A DNA stretch of 64,000 nt from Mesorhizobium sp. B2-7-2 (GCF_006440775.1 NZ_VFTZ01000006.1:62001-126000), one strand, 5' to 3'; counted from the stretch's first letter, positions 36,302 to 46,359 are shown. Notes: generated from the letters alone by a model not told the origin. Translations and numbers: made by a program.

Positions 36302-37258
36302 ATGACCAAGATCGCAATCCTCGGCGCCAATGGCCGGCTCGGCCGCGTGGTCGGCAAGGCTTTCATCGATGCCGGCTTCGACGTTCGCGCCGTCACCCGC
36401 ACCGGCAAGGTGCCGGCGGAACTGACGGGCGCCACGGCGGTTGCCGGCGATGCGCTCGACCGCGACTCCCTGATCCGTGCAACGGAACGCGTCGACATCG
36501 TCTTCAACGGCCTGAACCCGATCTACACCGACTGGGGCAAATGCATGCCGATGGCGGAGAACGTCATGGCCGCCTGCCGCGAAAACGGCGCGCTGCACCT
36601 CTTCCCGGGCACGGTCTATAATTACGGCTCGCCTATGCCGCAGGTGATCGACGAAACAACGCCGTTCCATCCGACCACCGAGAAGGGCCGCATCCGCTGC
36701 GCCATGGAAGCGCTGTTCCGCAGCGAGGCCGACGCCGGCCGCGTGCGCACCATTGTCCTGCGCGCGGGCGATTTCTTCGGCGGCACCGGCTCAGGCTCCT
36801 GGTTCGACCTCGTCGTCGCCGCCAAGATGGAGAAGGGCGTCTACACCGCGCCCGGCCCGGCCGACCTCGTGCATGAATGGGCCTATCTGCCGGACTTCGC
36901 CGTCGGCTTCGTCGGCCTGGCGAAGAACCTCGACAAAACAGGCTTCTACGAGGCCATCAATTTCCCCGGCCACGCCATCACCGATCTCGACATGAAGGCC
37001 GCGGCCGAGAGGGCGCTGGGCCGCAAGCTGAAGCTCTCCTTCATGCCCTGGTGGGTGCTGCGCGCCGGCAGCCCGTTCGTGGCCATGTGGCGCGAGATCG
37101 TCTCGATGTCCTATCTGCGCTTCGAAGCGCACCGGCTCGTCTCGACGCGGCTGGAACTGGTCATCGGCGAAATCCCGCACACCCCGCTCGACCAGGCGGT
37201 GAAGGAGGCCATGCAGGACATCGGCATTTCAGTCGCGAGTTCGCGCGAGGCCGCCTGA
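36302..37258 (+). CDS. NAD(P)-dependent epimerase/dehydratase family protein
   Basis: A 318-residue atypical SDR. Rossmann motif TKIAILGANGRLGRVVGKAF (2-21) at the N-terminus, then NGLNPIYTDWGKCMPMAENV and FPGTVYNYGSPMP, which has the SDR tyrosine but not a clear YxxxK. C-terminal half binds the substrate. Such proteins act on sugar nucleotides, quinones or as isomerases; the substrate is not identified. Divergent from the LysR regulator. Convergent with the DUF3309 gene, whose stop is adjacent. Confidence 0.85.
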   Translation: MTKIAILGANGRLGRVVGKAFIDAGFDVRAVTRTGKVPAELTGATAVAGDALDRDSLIRATERVDIVFNGLNPIYTDWGKCMPMAENVMAACRENGALHLFPGTVYNYGSPMPQVIDETTPFHPTTEKGRIRCAMEALFRSEADAGRVRTIVLRAGDFFGGTGSGSWFDLVVAAKMEKGVYTAPGPADLVHEWAYLPDFAVGFVGLAKNLDKTGFYEAINFPGHAITDLDMKAAAERALGRKLKLSFMPWWVLRAGSPFVAMWREIVSMSYLRFEAHRLVSTRLELVIGEIPHTPLDQAVKEAMQDIGISVASSREAA

Positions 37259-37417
37259 TCAGATCCTGCCCAGCAACAAGAGTATCAACAGCACGACCAG
37301 GATGACGCCAACGATCCCCGACGGCCCGTAGCCCCAGGAGCGCGAATGCGGCCATGCCGGCACCGCGCCGATCAAAATCAGGATCAGGATTATTACGAGA
37401 ATTGTGCCGATCGTCAT
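37259..37417 (-). CDS. DUF3309 small membrane protein
   Basis: A 52-residue protein, MTIGTILVIILILILIGAVP then AWPHSRSWGYGPSGIVGVIL and VVLLILLLLGRI. Two helices around the hydrophilic turn PHSRSWGYGPSG are the DUF3309 signature. GAGGG precedes ATG 37417. An upstream in-frame start (37453) is less likely. Function unknown; the family is frequent in alphaproteobacteria and often stress-related by context. Confidence 0.85.
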   Translation of the reverse strand: MTIGTILVIILILILIGAVPAWPHSRSWGYGPSGIVGVILVVLLILLLLGRI

Positions 37418-37458
37418 GAGAAACCCTCGCCGTCTGGTTGAACTTGAAGGCACAATGC

Positions 37459-37491
37459 AAAAAGCCGCCCGGTTGTTCCCGGGCGGCTTTT
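37459..37491 (-). terminator. Terminator after RND pump gene
   Basis: AAAAGCCGCCCGG and CCGGGCGGCTTTT enclose TTGTTC. On the reverse strand the stem is followed by T residues, 23 bp past the stop of the RND gene. Confidence 0.85.
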
Positions 37492-37513
37492 GTCCTTGGG
37501 GTTGTGAAGCGCT

Positions 37514-40500
37514 CTATTCCGCGGCTTTCGGGAAGGCGACTTCCGGCTCGGCGCCGGTCTCCTTGGCTGGTTCGTCGGTCGCGATCTCGCCCTTGCCGCG
37601 CCGGAACAGGCGGCTGAGCCAGTTGCGCCGCTGGCCGGGCTTCACCTTGGCGCGGGTGAACACCATCAGCATCGACGGCGTCACCACGAGCGTCAGCAGC
37701 GTGGCGAAGGACAGGCCGAAGACGATCGCCGAGGACAGCGAAATCCACCATTGCGTCGACGGCGCGTTGATCGTCGTCTCATGATGGAAGATTTCGAGAC
37801 CGAGGCCGAAGGCGATCGGCAGCACGCCGAGGATGGCCGACACCGCCGTCAGCACCACCGGACGGGCGCGCTCGCGGCAGGTCTGCAGCACCGCGTCCAT
37901 CTTGTCCCAGCCTTCCTCGCGCAACCGGTCGTAAGTATCGATGAGCACGATGTTGTTGTTCACCACCACACCGGCCAGCGCGATGACGCCGATGCCCGAC
38001 ATGACGATGCCGAAGGCCTCGCCCGTCAGAAGCAATCCGAGGAACACGCCGATCGTCGCCATGACCACGCAGGACAGGACGAGCCACACGCTGGTGAATT
38101 TGTTGAATTGCGCAAGCAGCACCAGGAAGATCAGGAAGATCGCCGCGCCAAAGGCCTTACCGAGGAAGGCGCTCGCTTCCGCGCTGTCCTCGTTGGAGCC
38201 TGCAAGCTTCCAGCGGATGCCGCTGCCGAGGTTCATATCGGCAACCGCCTTGGTGACTTCCGCCTGCACGGCCGCCACCTGCGCGCCGGCGCTGACATTG
38301 GCCTGGACGACCACGGTGCGCGCGCCGTCGATGCGGTTGAGGATGCCGACGCTGGGCTTTGCCTTGCGGATGACGAAATTGGAGATCGGCACAGCCCCTT
38401 GCGAGGTCTGTACCCTCAACTCGTCGAGAGTCGACAGCGTGCGCCGATCCTCGGGCAGGCGCAGCCGGATATCGACTGCCTTATCGGCGCCGGCCGGCCG
38501 GTACTCGCTGAGCTTCAGGCCGTTCGTCACCAGTTGCACGACGGTTCCGACCGAGGTTGGGCTGATGCCGTATTGCGCCGCCTTGGCGCGGTCGACCTCA
38601 ATCGCCCAATCGACGCCGGGCGGCGGCAGGCCGTCCGAAATGTCGATGACATTGGGGATCTTGGCGATGCGTGCAGCGACCGCGCGCGCCTTGTCGTCGA
38701 GCCCGGCCGGGTCGACGGCCGACAGCCGGATCTGGATCGGCTTGCCGGTCGGCGGGCCGGCTTCCGGCACGCGCACTTCGACATCGACGCCGGGAATGCC
38801 GGCCATCACGCCGCGCAGGTCGGCGAGGATCTGATTGGCCGACTTGCGCTCGCGCCAGTCGACGAACTCGTACTGGATGACGCCGACCACGTCTTCCGGG
38901 ATGTCCTGGCCGCCGCCTTGCGTCTTGCCGACGCGGGTATAGACCGACTTCACGCCGGGCCAGCCGAGCAGACGGTTTTCCGCCGTTTTCGTCGCGGCGT
39001 CCATTTCCGCCAGCGAGAGATTGCCGCGGGCATGCACATAGAGCAGGCCGTAATCCGGCTCGACGCTGGGGAAGAACTCGACGCCGGCGCCATATTTCGA
39101 ATAGGCGAAGCCGACGCCGACCAAAAGTCCGACGGTAAGCAGGATCACCGTGATCGGGAAGCGCACCGCCTGCTTGACCACGGCCATGTACCAGCCGTCG
39201 CGGTTGCCTTCCTCGTGATGCTGCGGCGCCTTGGCGAAGATCGCGCCCAAAGTCGGCGCGAAGACCAGCGCGTAGAGCATCGAGGCCGACAGCGTCACGA
39301 TCAGCGTGATCGGCATATATTTCATGAAGTCGCCGATGATGCCCGGCCAGAACAGCAGCGGCGAGAACGCGGCGATGCGCGTCATCGTCGCCGCGATGAC
39401 CGGGCCGGCCATGCGCTTGGCGGCCAGCGCGAAGGCGTCCGCCTTCGGCATGCCCTCGCTCATGCGTCGTTCCGCGAATTCGGTGACGATGATGGCGTCG
39501 TCCACCAGCATGCCGACGGCCAGGATCAGGCTGAACAGCACGATCATGTTGATCGTGTAGCCCATCATGGCAAGCAGCAGGATGCCCATCAGGAACGATG
39601 ACGGGATGGCAAGCCCGATGAGCAGCGAGGCCCGTCCCGACAGCGCGTAGAGGATGACGATGAACACCAGGATGACGGCGATCATCACATGGTTCTGTAG
39701 GTCGCCCAGCAGCTGGTTGACGAAGACCGACTTGTCCTGCGTGTAAGTGACATGCATGCCCTCGGGCATGGTCTTGATAAAGGTGTCGGACACTTCCCTG
39801 ACGTGGTTCAACGTGTCGATCAGGTTGGCGCCTATGCGCTTCTTGACTTCGATGGCGATCGCAGGCTTGCCGTTGAGACGAGTGACCGTCTCGGCGTCCT
39901 TGAAGGTCGAGCGTATCGTCGCGATGTCCTTGGCCTGGACCACGGCGTTCGGCGTGGCGACGACCGGCAGGTTGGCGACATCCTCGGGCGTCTCGATCAG
40001 CGACGGCACCTTGACCGCGTATTTGCCTTCCGAGCCTTCGAGATTGCCGGCCGCGACCAGGCTGTTGGAGGAGGCGACGCCCTGGATCACCTGGTCGAGC
40101 TGCAGTCCGTAGGAGGAAAGCTTCACCGGATCGACGACAACCTCGACGAGGTCGTCGCGAGCGCCCTGCAGCGAGCCTTCGAGCACGCCGGGCACCTCCT
40201 CGATGCGGTCGCGCAACTCGCGCGCGGCCGACGTCAGCACGCGCTCCGGCACATCGCCGGAAAGCGTGACGACCAGAACCGGGAATTCCGAGACGTTGAC
40301 CTCGTTGACGGTCGGCTCCTCCGCCGCCTGCGGCAGGTCGGCCTTGGCGTCCTGCACCTTGCTGCGCGTATCCTGCAGCGCCGTCGCGAGATCCGTCTGC
40401 GGCTGGAATTCGACCAGCACATAGCCGCCCCCCTGGAAAGCGGCCGAGCGCATCTCCTTGAGCCCCTTGAGGCTCTTGAGCTTGCTTTCCATCGGTCTCA

Positions 40501-40690
40501 GCAGCAGGCGCTCGGAATCCTCCGGCGAGATGCCCTGATAGATCAGGCTGACATACATCATCGGAATCGGAACGTCGGGCTCCGCTTCCTTCGGCGTCGA
40601 CTGATAGGCGATCCAGCCCGCGATGATCAGGAACATCAGCGCCGATATGGTGAGGCGGGCGTTATTGATGGCGAGTCTGACGATATCCAT
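37514..40690 (-). CDS. RND efflux transporter, inner-membrane pump
   Basis: A 1058-residue RND (HAE1-type) permease, driving proton-coupled export through a trimer in the inner membrane. Twelve helices: TM1 near NARLTISALMFLIIAGWIAY, and TM2-6 and TM8-12 in two blocks (about 345-545 and 870-1040). The proton relay Asp pair is visible in LAVGMLVDDAIIVTE; VVVNNNIVLIDTYDRLREEG marks the C-terminal half. Two large periplasmic loops (about 40-330 and 570-860) carry porter domains. Adaptor gene immediately upstream; no outer-membrane channel gene is in the window, so a TolC-like protein elsewhere must complete it. Confidence 0.92.
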   Translation of the reverse strand: MDIVRLAINNARLTISALMFLIIAGWIAYQSTPKEAEPDVPIPMMYVSLIYQGISPEDSERLLLRPMESKLKSLKGLKEMRSAAFQGGGYVLVEFQPQTDLATALQDTRSKVQDAKADLPQAAEEPTVNEVNVSEFPVLVVTLSGDVPERVLTSAARELRDRIEEVPGVLEGSLQGARDDLVEVVVDPVKLSSYGLQLDQVIQGVASSNSLVAAGNLEGSEGKYAVKVPSLIETPEDVANLPVVATPNAVVQAKDIATIRSTFKDAETVTRLNGKPAIAIEVKKRIGANLIDTLNHVREVSDTFIKTMPEGMHVTYTQDKSVFVNQLLGDLQNHVMIAVILVFIVILYALSGRASLLIGLAIPSSFLMGILLLAMMGYTINMIVLFSLILAVGMLVDDAIIVTEFAERRMSEGMPKADAFALAAKRMAGPVIAATMTRIAAFSPLLFWPGIIGDFMKYMPITLIVTLSASMLYALVFAPTLGAIFAKAPQHHEEGNRDGWYMAVVKQAVRFPITVILLTVGLLVGVGFAYSKYGAGVEFFPSVEPDYGLLYVHARGNLSLAEMDAATKTAENRLLGWPGVKSVYTRVGKTQGGGQDIPEDVVGVIQYEFVDWRERKSANQILADLRGVMAGIPGVDVEVRVPEAGPPTGKPIQIRLSAVDPAGLDDKARAVAARIAKIPNVIDISDGLPPPGVDWAIEVDRAKAAQYGISPTSVGTVVQLVTNGLKLSEYRPAGADKAVDIRLRLPEDRRTLSTLDELRVQTSQGAVPISNFVIRKAKPSVGILNRIDGARTVVVQANVSAGAQVAAVQAEVTKAVADMNLGSGIRWKLAGSNEDSAEASAFLGKAFGAAIFLIFLVLLAQFNKFTSVWLVLSCVVMATIGVFLGLLLTGEAFGIVMSGIGVIALAGVVVNNNIVLIDTYDRLREEGWDKMDAVLQTCRERARPVVLTAVSAILGVLPIAFGLGLEIFHHETTINAPSTQWWISLSSAIVFGLSFATLLTLVVTPSMLMVFTRAKVKPGQRRNWLSRLFRRGKGEIATDEPAKETGAEPEVAFPKAAE

Positions 40691-40764
40691 GACTTCGGCC
40701 TGTTATTGCTTCGGGGGCTGCGGACTGCCATCGCCGGATTGGTCCGGCGACGGACGCGTCCTGC

Positions 40765-41955
40765 TTACTGCGTGCCGGCGGTGGCTTCGCCGATCAGCTT
40801 GTTGATGGTCGCCTGGTCGGCCTCGACGGGCTTCACCAGGTCGCCCTCCTTCACCAGCTCCTGGCCGGCGACGATGATGCGCGCATCCTGCGGAATGCCG
40901 CCCAGCACCAGGCCGTGCGGCGTGTCGTCGACGAGGTCGATCGGGAAGAACGCCACCTTGTCGTCCTTGCCCACGGCGCGAATGCCGAGGTCGCCCTTGT
41001 CGCCCAGCGTCACCACCGAACGTGGCAGCATGACCGCATTGGTCGGCTCGGCGCTGAGCGCGATCTCGGCCGTCATGCCGGCGGGGATGGAGCCATCGGG
41101 ATTGGGTATCGCCACCTCGACGCGGAAGGTGCGGGTCTGGGCCGAGGCATCGCGACTGATGTAGCGCACGGTGCCGGTGACCTTCTGGTCGTTGACGAGG
41201 CGGATATCGGCCTCGTCGCCGATCTTGACGTAGCGCAGGTCGCGCTCGCTGATTTCGCCGCGGGCGATGACCGGATCGAGCTTCAGGACCGTCGCCACCT
41301 CGCCGCCCTGCATCACCGAGCTGCCGAGCTCCACCGGGATGCGGTCGATGACGCCGTCGAACGGCGCCTTGACCTCGTTGCGGTCGAGCTCCGCCTGCGC
41401 GGTGTCCAGCTGCGATTGCGCCAGCGTCAGGTTGGAGCGGGCGGTGTCGAGCTGCAGCTTCGGCAGATTGCCGGTCTTGGCCAGCCGCTCGGCGGCATCG
41501 AGCTCGGCCTTGCGCTGTGCCAGCAATTGCTTGGCATTGTCGACATTGGAGATCTTCTCCTCGGCCGCGAGCATCAGCACGAGGTCGCCGGTCTTGACGT
41601 GGTCGCCCTGCTTGACCGGCAGCTTCTCGATGACGCCGGCGACGCGCGTCGCCAGCACGGCGCGCTTGTCGGCCTCGGTCAGGCCGGAGATGCGGATGGC
41701 GCGCGCATAGGTCTTGCGCGGCGGCGTCACCACCGCGACCGTGCGCAACGCGGCTCGGGGCTCGGCTTGCGCCGTGTCCGGCTTGGTGGCCTCCGGCTGA
41801 GCGGGCTTGCCGGCGTCGGCGTGCTTGTCCGTGGCGACCGCCTTGTCGGCGGCGCTACCGACGGACGAAAACTCACCCGTACCCATCCAGGCCGCGAATC
41901 CGATGAGCACCACAATGGCTGCAAGCTTGTGAAACCTGATTTTCGGCATCGTCAT
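40765..41955 (-). CDS. RND efflux periplasmic adaptor
   Basis: A 396-residue membrane fusion protein that links the pump to an outer-membrane channel. An N-terminal hydrophobic segment (FHKLAAIVVLIGFAAWMGTG, about 8-27) serves as signal/anchor. The body has a lipoyl half (ATRVAGVIEKLPVKQGDHVK), a coiled-coil hairpin (about 135-200, with LLAQRKAELDAAERLAKTG and LAQSQLDTAQAELDRNEV), the second lipoyl half (APFDGVIDRIPVELGSSV) and a beta-barrel. It precedes the pump gene by 74 bp in the same unit; no regulator lies beside it. Confidence 0.93.
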   Translation of the reverse strand: MTMPKIRFHKLAAIVVLIGFAAWMGTGEFSSVGSAADKAVATDKHADAGKPAQPEATKPDTAQAEPRAALRTVAVVTPPRKTYARAIRISGLTEADKRAVLATRVAGVIEKLPVKQGDHVKTGDLVLMLAAEEKISNVDNAKQLLAQRKAELDAAERLAKTGNLPKLQLDTARSNLTLAQSQLDTAQAELDRNEVKAPFDGVIDRIPVELGSSVMQGGEVATVLKLDPVIARGEISERDLRYVKIGDEADIRLVNDQKVTGTVRYISRDASAQTRTFRVEVAIPNPDGSIPAGMTAEIALSAEPTNAVMLPRSVVTLGDKGDLGIRAVGKDDKVAFFPIDLVDDTPHGLVLGGIPQDARIIVAGQELVKEGDLVKPVEADQATINKLIGEATAGTQ

Positions 41956-42317
41956 TTTTTTCCGTTGCAGGACCTGGCGAGGTCGGCGCTTCCGACTTCA
42001 GGCGCGCGGCCGATATGGGTGTGCGCGGGGCCTAGTTCAATTTGCCGTGATCGGCGAAGCGCAGCTTCTACCTGAAAGTTGCGGCGCAATATAGCCGGAA
42101 AAGTTGCGGAAGCATTGCGAAGTGGAACGTGGTTCCTCGACAAATCCAAGCTTTTCTGGCAGCAGCTGCCGCTTTTGCGGGCGCGCCGATGGCTTTCCAT
42201 GGGTTTCCCCAAGGGTACTGGCAGCAGCCGTCAGGATGATGCGGAAAGCTCCCCTATGAGGCGCCGATCATCCGGGTTGACCGCTGTTCCGTCCCCGCCA
42301 TTCCCGGGCTGAAGCTG
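41956..42317. other. Intergenic stretch without recognised gene
   Basis: A 362-bp region between the RND adaptor and the aldehyde dehydrogenase gene, which are on the same strand. I see repeated TGGCAGCAGC fragments and the usual GC-rich composition, but no coding frame with family similarity and no clear terminator. Promoter signals for the RND operon are likely here. Confidence 0.5.
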
Positions 42318-43739
42318 TCAAGTGATGAGCTTCAGCAGTCGGAAAAGACGCTCGAATGTCTTGCCATAGGGCGGGCGCAGCAGGCCGCCGGCGCTGAGCT
42401 TCGACTGGATGAAGATCGGCTTTTCCTTGCTGAAGGTGCGAAAACCCCACTCGCCGTGATAGGCGCCCATGCCGCTGTCGCCGACGCCGCCGAAGGGTTG
42501 CCGCTCCTGCGCCAGATGCATCATGCAGTCATTGACCGTGACGCCGCCGGCCACGGTTTCCCGCATGACCCTCCGGCGATTGGCGCTGTCGCGGCCGAAC
42601 CAGTAAAGCGCCAGCGGCCGCTCGCCCCGGTTCACATGATCGATGGCCTCGTCCACGCTGCCATATTCGACGATCGGCAGCACCGGTCCGAAAATCTCCT
42701 CGCGAATCAGCCGCAGAGTCTCGCTGGCATTGCGCACCAGCACCGGCGCCATCTTGCGGTCGCTGATGCCGAGCTTCTCGTTCGCAGGATTGACCTCGAT
42801 GATGTCGGCGCCGCTGTCGCGCGCCTCGGCGACCATGTCGCTCAGCCGCCGGTGATGCCGCTCGCTGACGATCGCCGTATAGTCGGGATTGTCGCCGAGG
42901 CGCGGATAGAGCTTTGCGATCGCCGCCGCGAACTTGGCCGCGACCGCCGCGCCCTGGCCTTGCGGGACCATCAGATAGTCGGGCGCGATGCAAGTCTGGC
43001 CGGCATTGAGCAATTTGCCATAGGCGACGCTGGCGACCGCCGCGTCGAGATCGCAGGAGGGATCGAAGATCGCCGGCGACTTGCCGCCGAGCTCGAGCGT
43101 CACCGGCGTCAGATTGGCCGCGGCGGCCAGCGCAACCTGGCGGCCGACGGCGGTCGAGCCCGTGAACAGGAGGTGGTCGAACGGCAAGGACACGAACGCC
43201 TTGCCGACCTCGGCATCGCCGACCATCACGCTGACCTCGTCGGCGGCGAAATATTTTTCGACCAGGCTGGCGAGCAGGTCCGAAAATTTCGGCGTCAGCT
43301 CCGAAGGCTTGATCAGCACGCGGTTGCCGGCGGCCAGAGCGGCGGTCGCCGGCGCGATGGCGAGCTGGAAAGGATAGTTCCAGGGCGAGACGATGCCGAC
43401 GACGCCGAGCGGCTGCGGCAAGAGGCGGTTGCGGCCGGGCAGGAAGGGCAAGCTGGTGGCGACGCGGCGCTCGCGCATCCAGGCGCCGAGATGCGACAGC
43501 GCATGCCTGATGCCGGCGCGCACGACGAACAGTTCGGCAAGCCGCGTCTCCTGAGCCGAGCGGGCGGAAAAATCGCTGCCGATCGCCGCGCAGATCTCGG
43601 CCTCGTGCTTTTCAGTGAGCGCCAGCAGGCGCTTCAGCCGATCCTTGCGCACCTCGATGCCGGGGAAGGGTTCCGTCTCGAAAGCCCGGCACTGCGCCTC
43701 GAACCTGACCCCGAGATCGTTCTGTCTGGCCTGCAGCAT
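42318..43739 (-). CDS. Coniferyl-aldehyde-type aldehyde dehydrogenase
   Basis: A 473-residue NAD(P)-dependent aldehyde dehydrogenase. VGIVSPWNYPFQLAIAPATA (about 115-134) and TLELGGKSPAIF (Glu general base) precede the catalytic Cys in LLNAGQTCIAPDYLMVP; the C-terminal FGGVGDSGMGAYHGEWGFRT FSKEKPIFIQ is characteristic of the coniferyl aldehyde dehydrogenase group. The substrate is not proved by the sequence. GGGGAGG before ATG 43739 identifies the start; the frame to 43922 is not used. Function may be in aromatic or fatty aldehyde oxidation. Confidence 0.88.
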   Translation of the reverse strand: MLQARQNDLGVRFEAQCRAFETEPFPGIEVRKDRLKRLLALTEKHEAEICAAIGSDFSARSAQETRLAELFVVRAGIRHALSHLGAWMRERRVATSLPFLPGRNRLLPQPLGVVGIVSPWNYPFQLAIAPATAALAAGNRVLIKPSELTPKFSDLLASLVEKYFAADEVSVMVGDAEVGKAFVSLPFDHLLFTGSTAVGRQVALAAAANLTPVTLELGGKSPAIFDPSCDLDAAVASVAYGKLLNAGQTCIAPDYLMVPQGQGAAVAAKFAAAIAKLYPRLGDNPDYTAIVSERHHRRLSDMVAEARDSGADIIEVNPANEKLGISDRKMAPVLVRNASETLRLIREEIFGPVLPIVEYGSVDEAIDHVNRGERPLALYWFGRDSANRRRVMRETVAGGVTVNDCMMHLAQERQPFGGVGDSGMGAYHGEWGFRTFSKEKPIFIQSKLSAGGLLRPPYGKTFERLFRLLKLIT

Positions 43740-44033
43740 CGCGACCTCCCCTTTACGTTCAGGTAAATTACATCGCCCCGACAACCGAATCCAGCATTGC
43801 CCCGGTTCCGTTGGGGAAAGCTCCAGCAATTGTCCCGATCCAAGCGCCTCAAAAGTGCCGTTTGTCCCCGTCATCGACATAGGAACCCCACCGGTCCGCA
43901 AACGGCCCTTTTCGCCGTTCATGCATGCGTTAACGGTCCTCGGCCACGGCGCGGCTCACGACAAAAACCGCAAGATCGGTCGAGCGCGTCATGTCCGCGC
44001 GGCTTAGCTGATGCTGCCACGGAGAATAAAACG

Positions 44034-44918
44034 ATGAAGGCGGCAGTTCAAAATCACCATGCCCGGATGCGGCGGGTGCTGGATCATATAGACCGGCATC
44101 TGGACGACGATCTGGACCTGGACGCGCTGAGCAGCGTCGCGGCCTACTCGAAATATCATTTCCACCGGCAGTTCACGGCGACCTTCGGGCTGTCCGTGCA
44201 TCGCTACATCCAGCTCGCCCGCATGAAGCGCGCTTCATTCCGGCTGGGCTACGCGGACGCCGAAAGCGTCACGGATATAGCGATGGATGCCGGTTACGAC
44301 GCACCGGATGCCTTCGCCCGCGCCTTTCGTCAGCGGTGCGGGCAATCGCCTTCGTCGTTCCGGAGATCTCCCGATTGGGGGTCGTGGCTGATGGCCTTCG
44401 GGCCGCTCGACAACGCGAGGAGAAAGCTCATGCAGATAATCTTTACACCGGAAGACGTGACGATCCGCGACGTGCCGCCCACGCCGGTGGCGATCATGGA
44501 ACATCGCGGGGATCGGGCGACGCTCGGCGACACCATCCAGCGGTTTATCGCCTGGCGCAAGGCAGCCGGCTTGTCGCCCGAGACGAGCCCGACCTTCAAC
44601 GTCTTCCGTTCCGAGAGATGTCCCGCTGTCGCGGCCGACTACAGCATGGATATTTGCGTCGGCACCGACCAACCGATCGACGCTGGCGACAAGCAGATGA
44701 AGGCCGGCGTGATCCCCGGCGGACGCTGCGCCGTGCTGCGCTATCCCGGCAACACCAACAATCTGGAGCCGGCAGCACTCTACCTTTATCGCGAATGGCT
44801 TCCGGCCAGCGGCGAGGAAGCACGCGATTTTCCGATCTATTGCCAGCGACGACTGTCCTTCCTTTCGGAGCTCTCGGTGCCCGAGATCGTCGTCGAGCTC
44901 TTTCTGCCACTGAAATAG
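44034..44918 (+). CDS. AraC family regulator with GyrI-like ligand domain
   Basis: A 294-residue regulator. Two HTH motifs (about 8-105: HIDRHLDDDLDLDALSSVAA YSKYHFHRQF and ADAESVTDIAMDAGYDAPDA FARAFRQRCGQSPSSFR) form the AraC/XylS DNA-binding part. The C-terminal GyrI-like (SHS2) domain, about 135-292, binds small hydrophobic or cationic ligands, as in Rob, SoxS-related and multidrug regulators. CGGAGAATAAAACG precedes ATG 44034. Convergent with the patatin gene; the nearest plausible targets are the divergent aldehyde dehydrogenase and the efflux genes beyond it. Confidence 0.92.
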   Translation: MKAAVQNHHARMRRVLDHIDRHLDDDLDLDALSSVAAYSKYHFHRQFTATFGLSVHRYIQLARMKRASFRLGYADAESVTDIAMDAGYDAPDAFARAFRQRCGQSPSSFRRSPDWGSWLMAFGPLDNARRKLMQIIFTPEDVTIRDVPPTPVAIMEHRGDRATLGDTIQRFIAWRKAAGLSPETSPTFNVFRSERCPAVAADYSMDICVGTDQPIDAGDKQMKAGVIPGGRCAVLRYPGNTNNLEPAALYLYREWLPASGEEARDFPIYCQRRLSFLSELSVPEIVVELFLPLK

Positions 44919-44935
44919 CGCCGCCTTCTGACAAC

Positions 44936-44967
44936 GGTCCGTCCCCTGCGATCGCAAGGGACGGACC
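44936..44967 (+). terminator. Hairpin between convergent genes
   Basis: GGTCCGTCCC and GGGACGGACC form a 10-bp stem around CTGCGATCGCAA, 18 bp past the AraC-family stop. T runs are weak, so it is a probable rather than certain terminator. Confidence 0.5.
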
Positions 44968-45014
44968 GGCAGCTGTCCACCCTGTCTCGGCCTCGCAGGT
45001 TCAAGACCTTGCAA

Positions 45015-46145
45015 TCAGGCCCGCCGCCGCGCGGATTCCGGCTTGAGGCGTGCGGCGAGGAACTCCTTGACGCGCCGCCCCGGCGCCGGGCCGCGCATCG
45101 GCCTGAAGCCGTCGTCAAGCTCGCCCGACAGGTCGAGCGTCGCTTGGCTGCCGACGGCGTCGTAGTTCTCTTCCAGCCAGTCGCTGGCGGCACTGCGGCC
45201 GAGGTCGCGCAGATAGGCGATGAAAGCCCATTCGGCGTTGACCTTGGACGACGCGGAGAGGTCCTTGAAAGCCTCGTCGGCATCGATGCGGTGCATGCGG
45301 ATGTCGCGATATTCGCCATGCGGCAGGCGCCCGGCCGCGATCAACTCCTTGACGAAGGCGATCGAGCGGAATTCACGCAGGAGCCCGGCGTTGAAAGTGA
45401 TCTCGTCGATGCGGTTCTGGATCTCATTGGCGCTCTTCGGCGTACCTTCGCGCACCACCGGATTGATCTGCACCAGAAGCACGTCCTCGGTCGCCGCCGT
45501 CTTGAAGAACGGATAGAGCGCCGGATTGCCGCCATAGCCGCCGTCCCAATAGGGCACGCCCTTGATCTCCACGGCGCGGAACAATTGCGGCAGGCAGGCC
45601 GAAGCCATCACCGTGTCGAGGTCGATCTCGCCGTCGGAGAAGACGCGCAGCTGTCCGGTTTCGACATTGGTCGCCGAGATGAACAGCTCCATCGACTTGC
45701 AGGCGCGCACATTGTCGAAGTCGATCTCCTTCGCCACCACATCGCGCAGCGGGTTGAGGCCGAGCGGATTGGCGACATAGGGCGAGAACACCCGCGACAT
45801 CGTGTCGAAGAAGACATAACCGGGCGTGTTCTCGATCGACCAATTGCCCCAGACCACGTCCCACGGCATGCGCTGCACCGGGCTGAAACGGCCCTTCGAG
45901 GCCACCGCCCGCCAAAAATCCTCGAGCTTCTTGCGCGCGCCTTCCACGCCGCCCCGGACAAAGCCGTCGGCCAGCGCCACCGCATTCATGGCGCCGGCGC
46001 TGGTGCCGGACACCGCCGCGATCTCCAGCCGCCCGTCCTCCAGCAGCCGGTCGAGCACGCCCCAGGAAAAGGCGCCATGCGAACCGCCGCCCTGGAGCGC
46101 GATGTTGATCTTCTTCTTTTCCTCCGCCTTGCCGTTCTTCGCCAT
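45015..46145 (-). CDS. Patatin-like phospholipase
   Basis: A 376-residue patatin. The oxyanion glycine loop NIALQGGGSHGAFSWGVLDR (about 14-33), the Ser nucleophile in SGTSAGAMNAVAL (about 44-56) and the catalytic Asp in YWDGGYGGNPALYP (about 195-208) are all present. No signal peptide. Such enzymes hydrolyse phospholipid or other acyl esters at membranes; in alphaproteobacteria some affect polyhydroxybutyrate or lipid turnover. The C-terminal basic patch (KEFLAARLKPESARRRA) may aid membrane contact. Position next to the acetyl-CoA/PHB genes is suggestive but not conclusive. Confidence 0.9.
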   Translation of the reverse strand: MAKNGKAEEKKKINIALQGGGSHGAFSWGVLDRLLEDGRLEIAAVSGTSAGAMNAVALADGFVRGGVEGARKKLEDFWRAVASKGRFSPVQRMPWDVVWGNWSIENTPGYVFFDTMSRVFSPYVANPLGLNPLRDVVAKEIDFDNVRACKSMELFISATNVETGQLRVFSDGEIDLDTVMASACLPQLFRAVEIKGVPYWDGGYGGNPALYPFFKTAATEDVLLVQINPVVREGTPKSANEIQNRIDEITFNAGLLREFRSIAFVKELIAAGRLPHGEYRDIRMHRIDADEAFKDLSASSKVNAEWAFIAYLRDLGRSAASDWLEENYDAVGSQATLDLSGELDDGFRPMRGPAPGRRVKEFLAARLKPESARRRA

Positions 46146-46359
46146 GGCGTTCCTTGTCTCGATGCGCCGGCCTACCGCAGCGTTGTTTGCACGGAGACGG
46201 CGCAGTCAGCCTATGTTGCAGCGCAGCATATAAGGGCGAACCAAGGCAAGAACACGAACACACAAGCGTGATCATGGAATTTCCTCGCCCACGAAGTGGA
46301 CTACAGCATGCTGTGACTGGCGTGACTGATCAGACCGAAGCTTGATTGCCACGTGGTTC

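Noticed and set aside
37751..39601. Forward frame of 616 codons opposite the RND pump
   Set aside because: It lacks any domain and mirrors the codon pattern of the RND gene.
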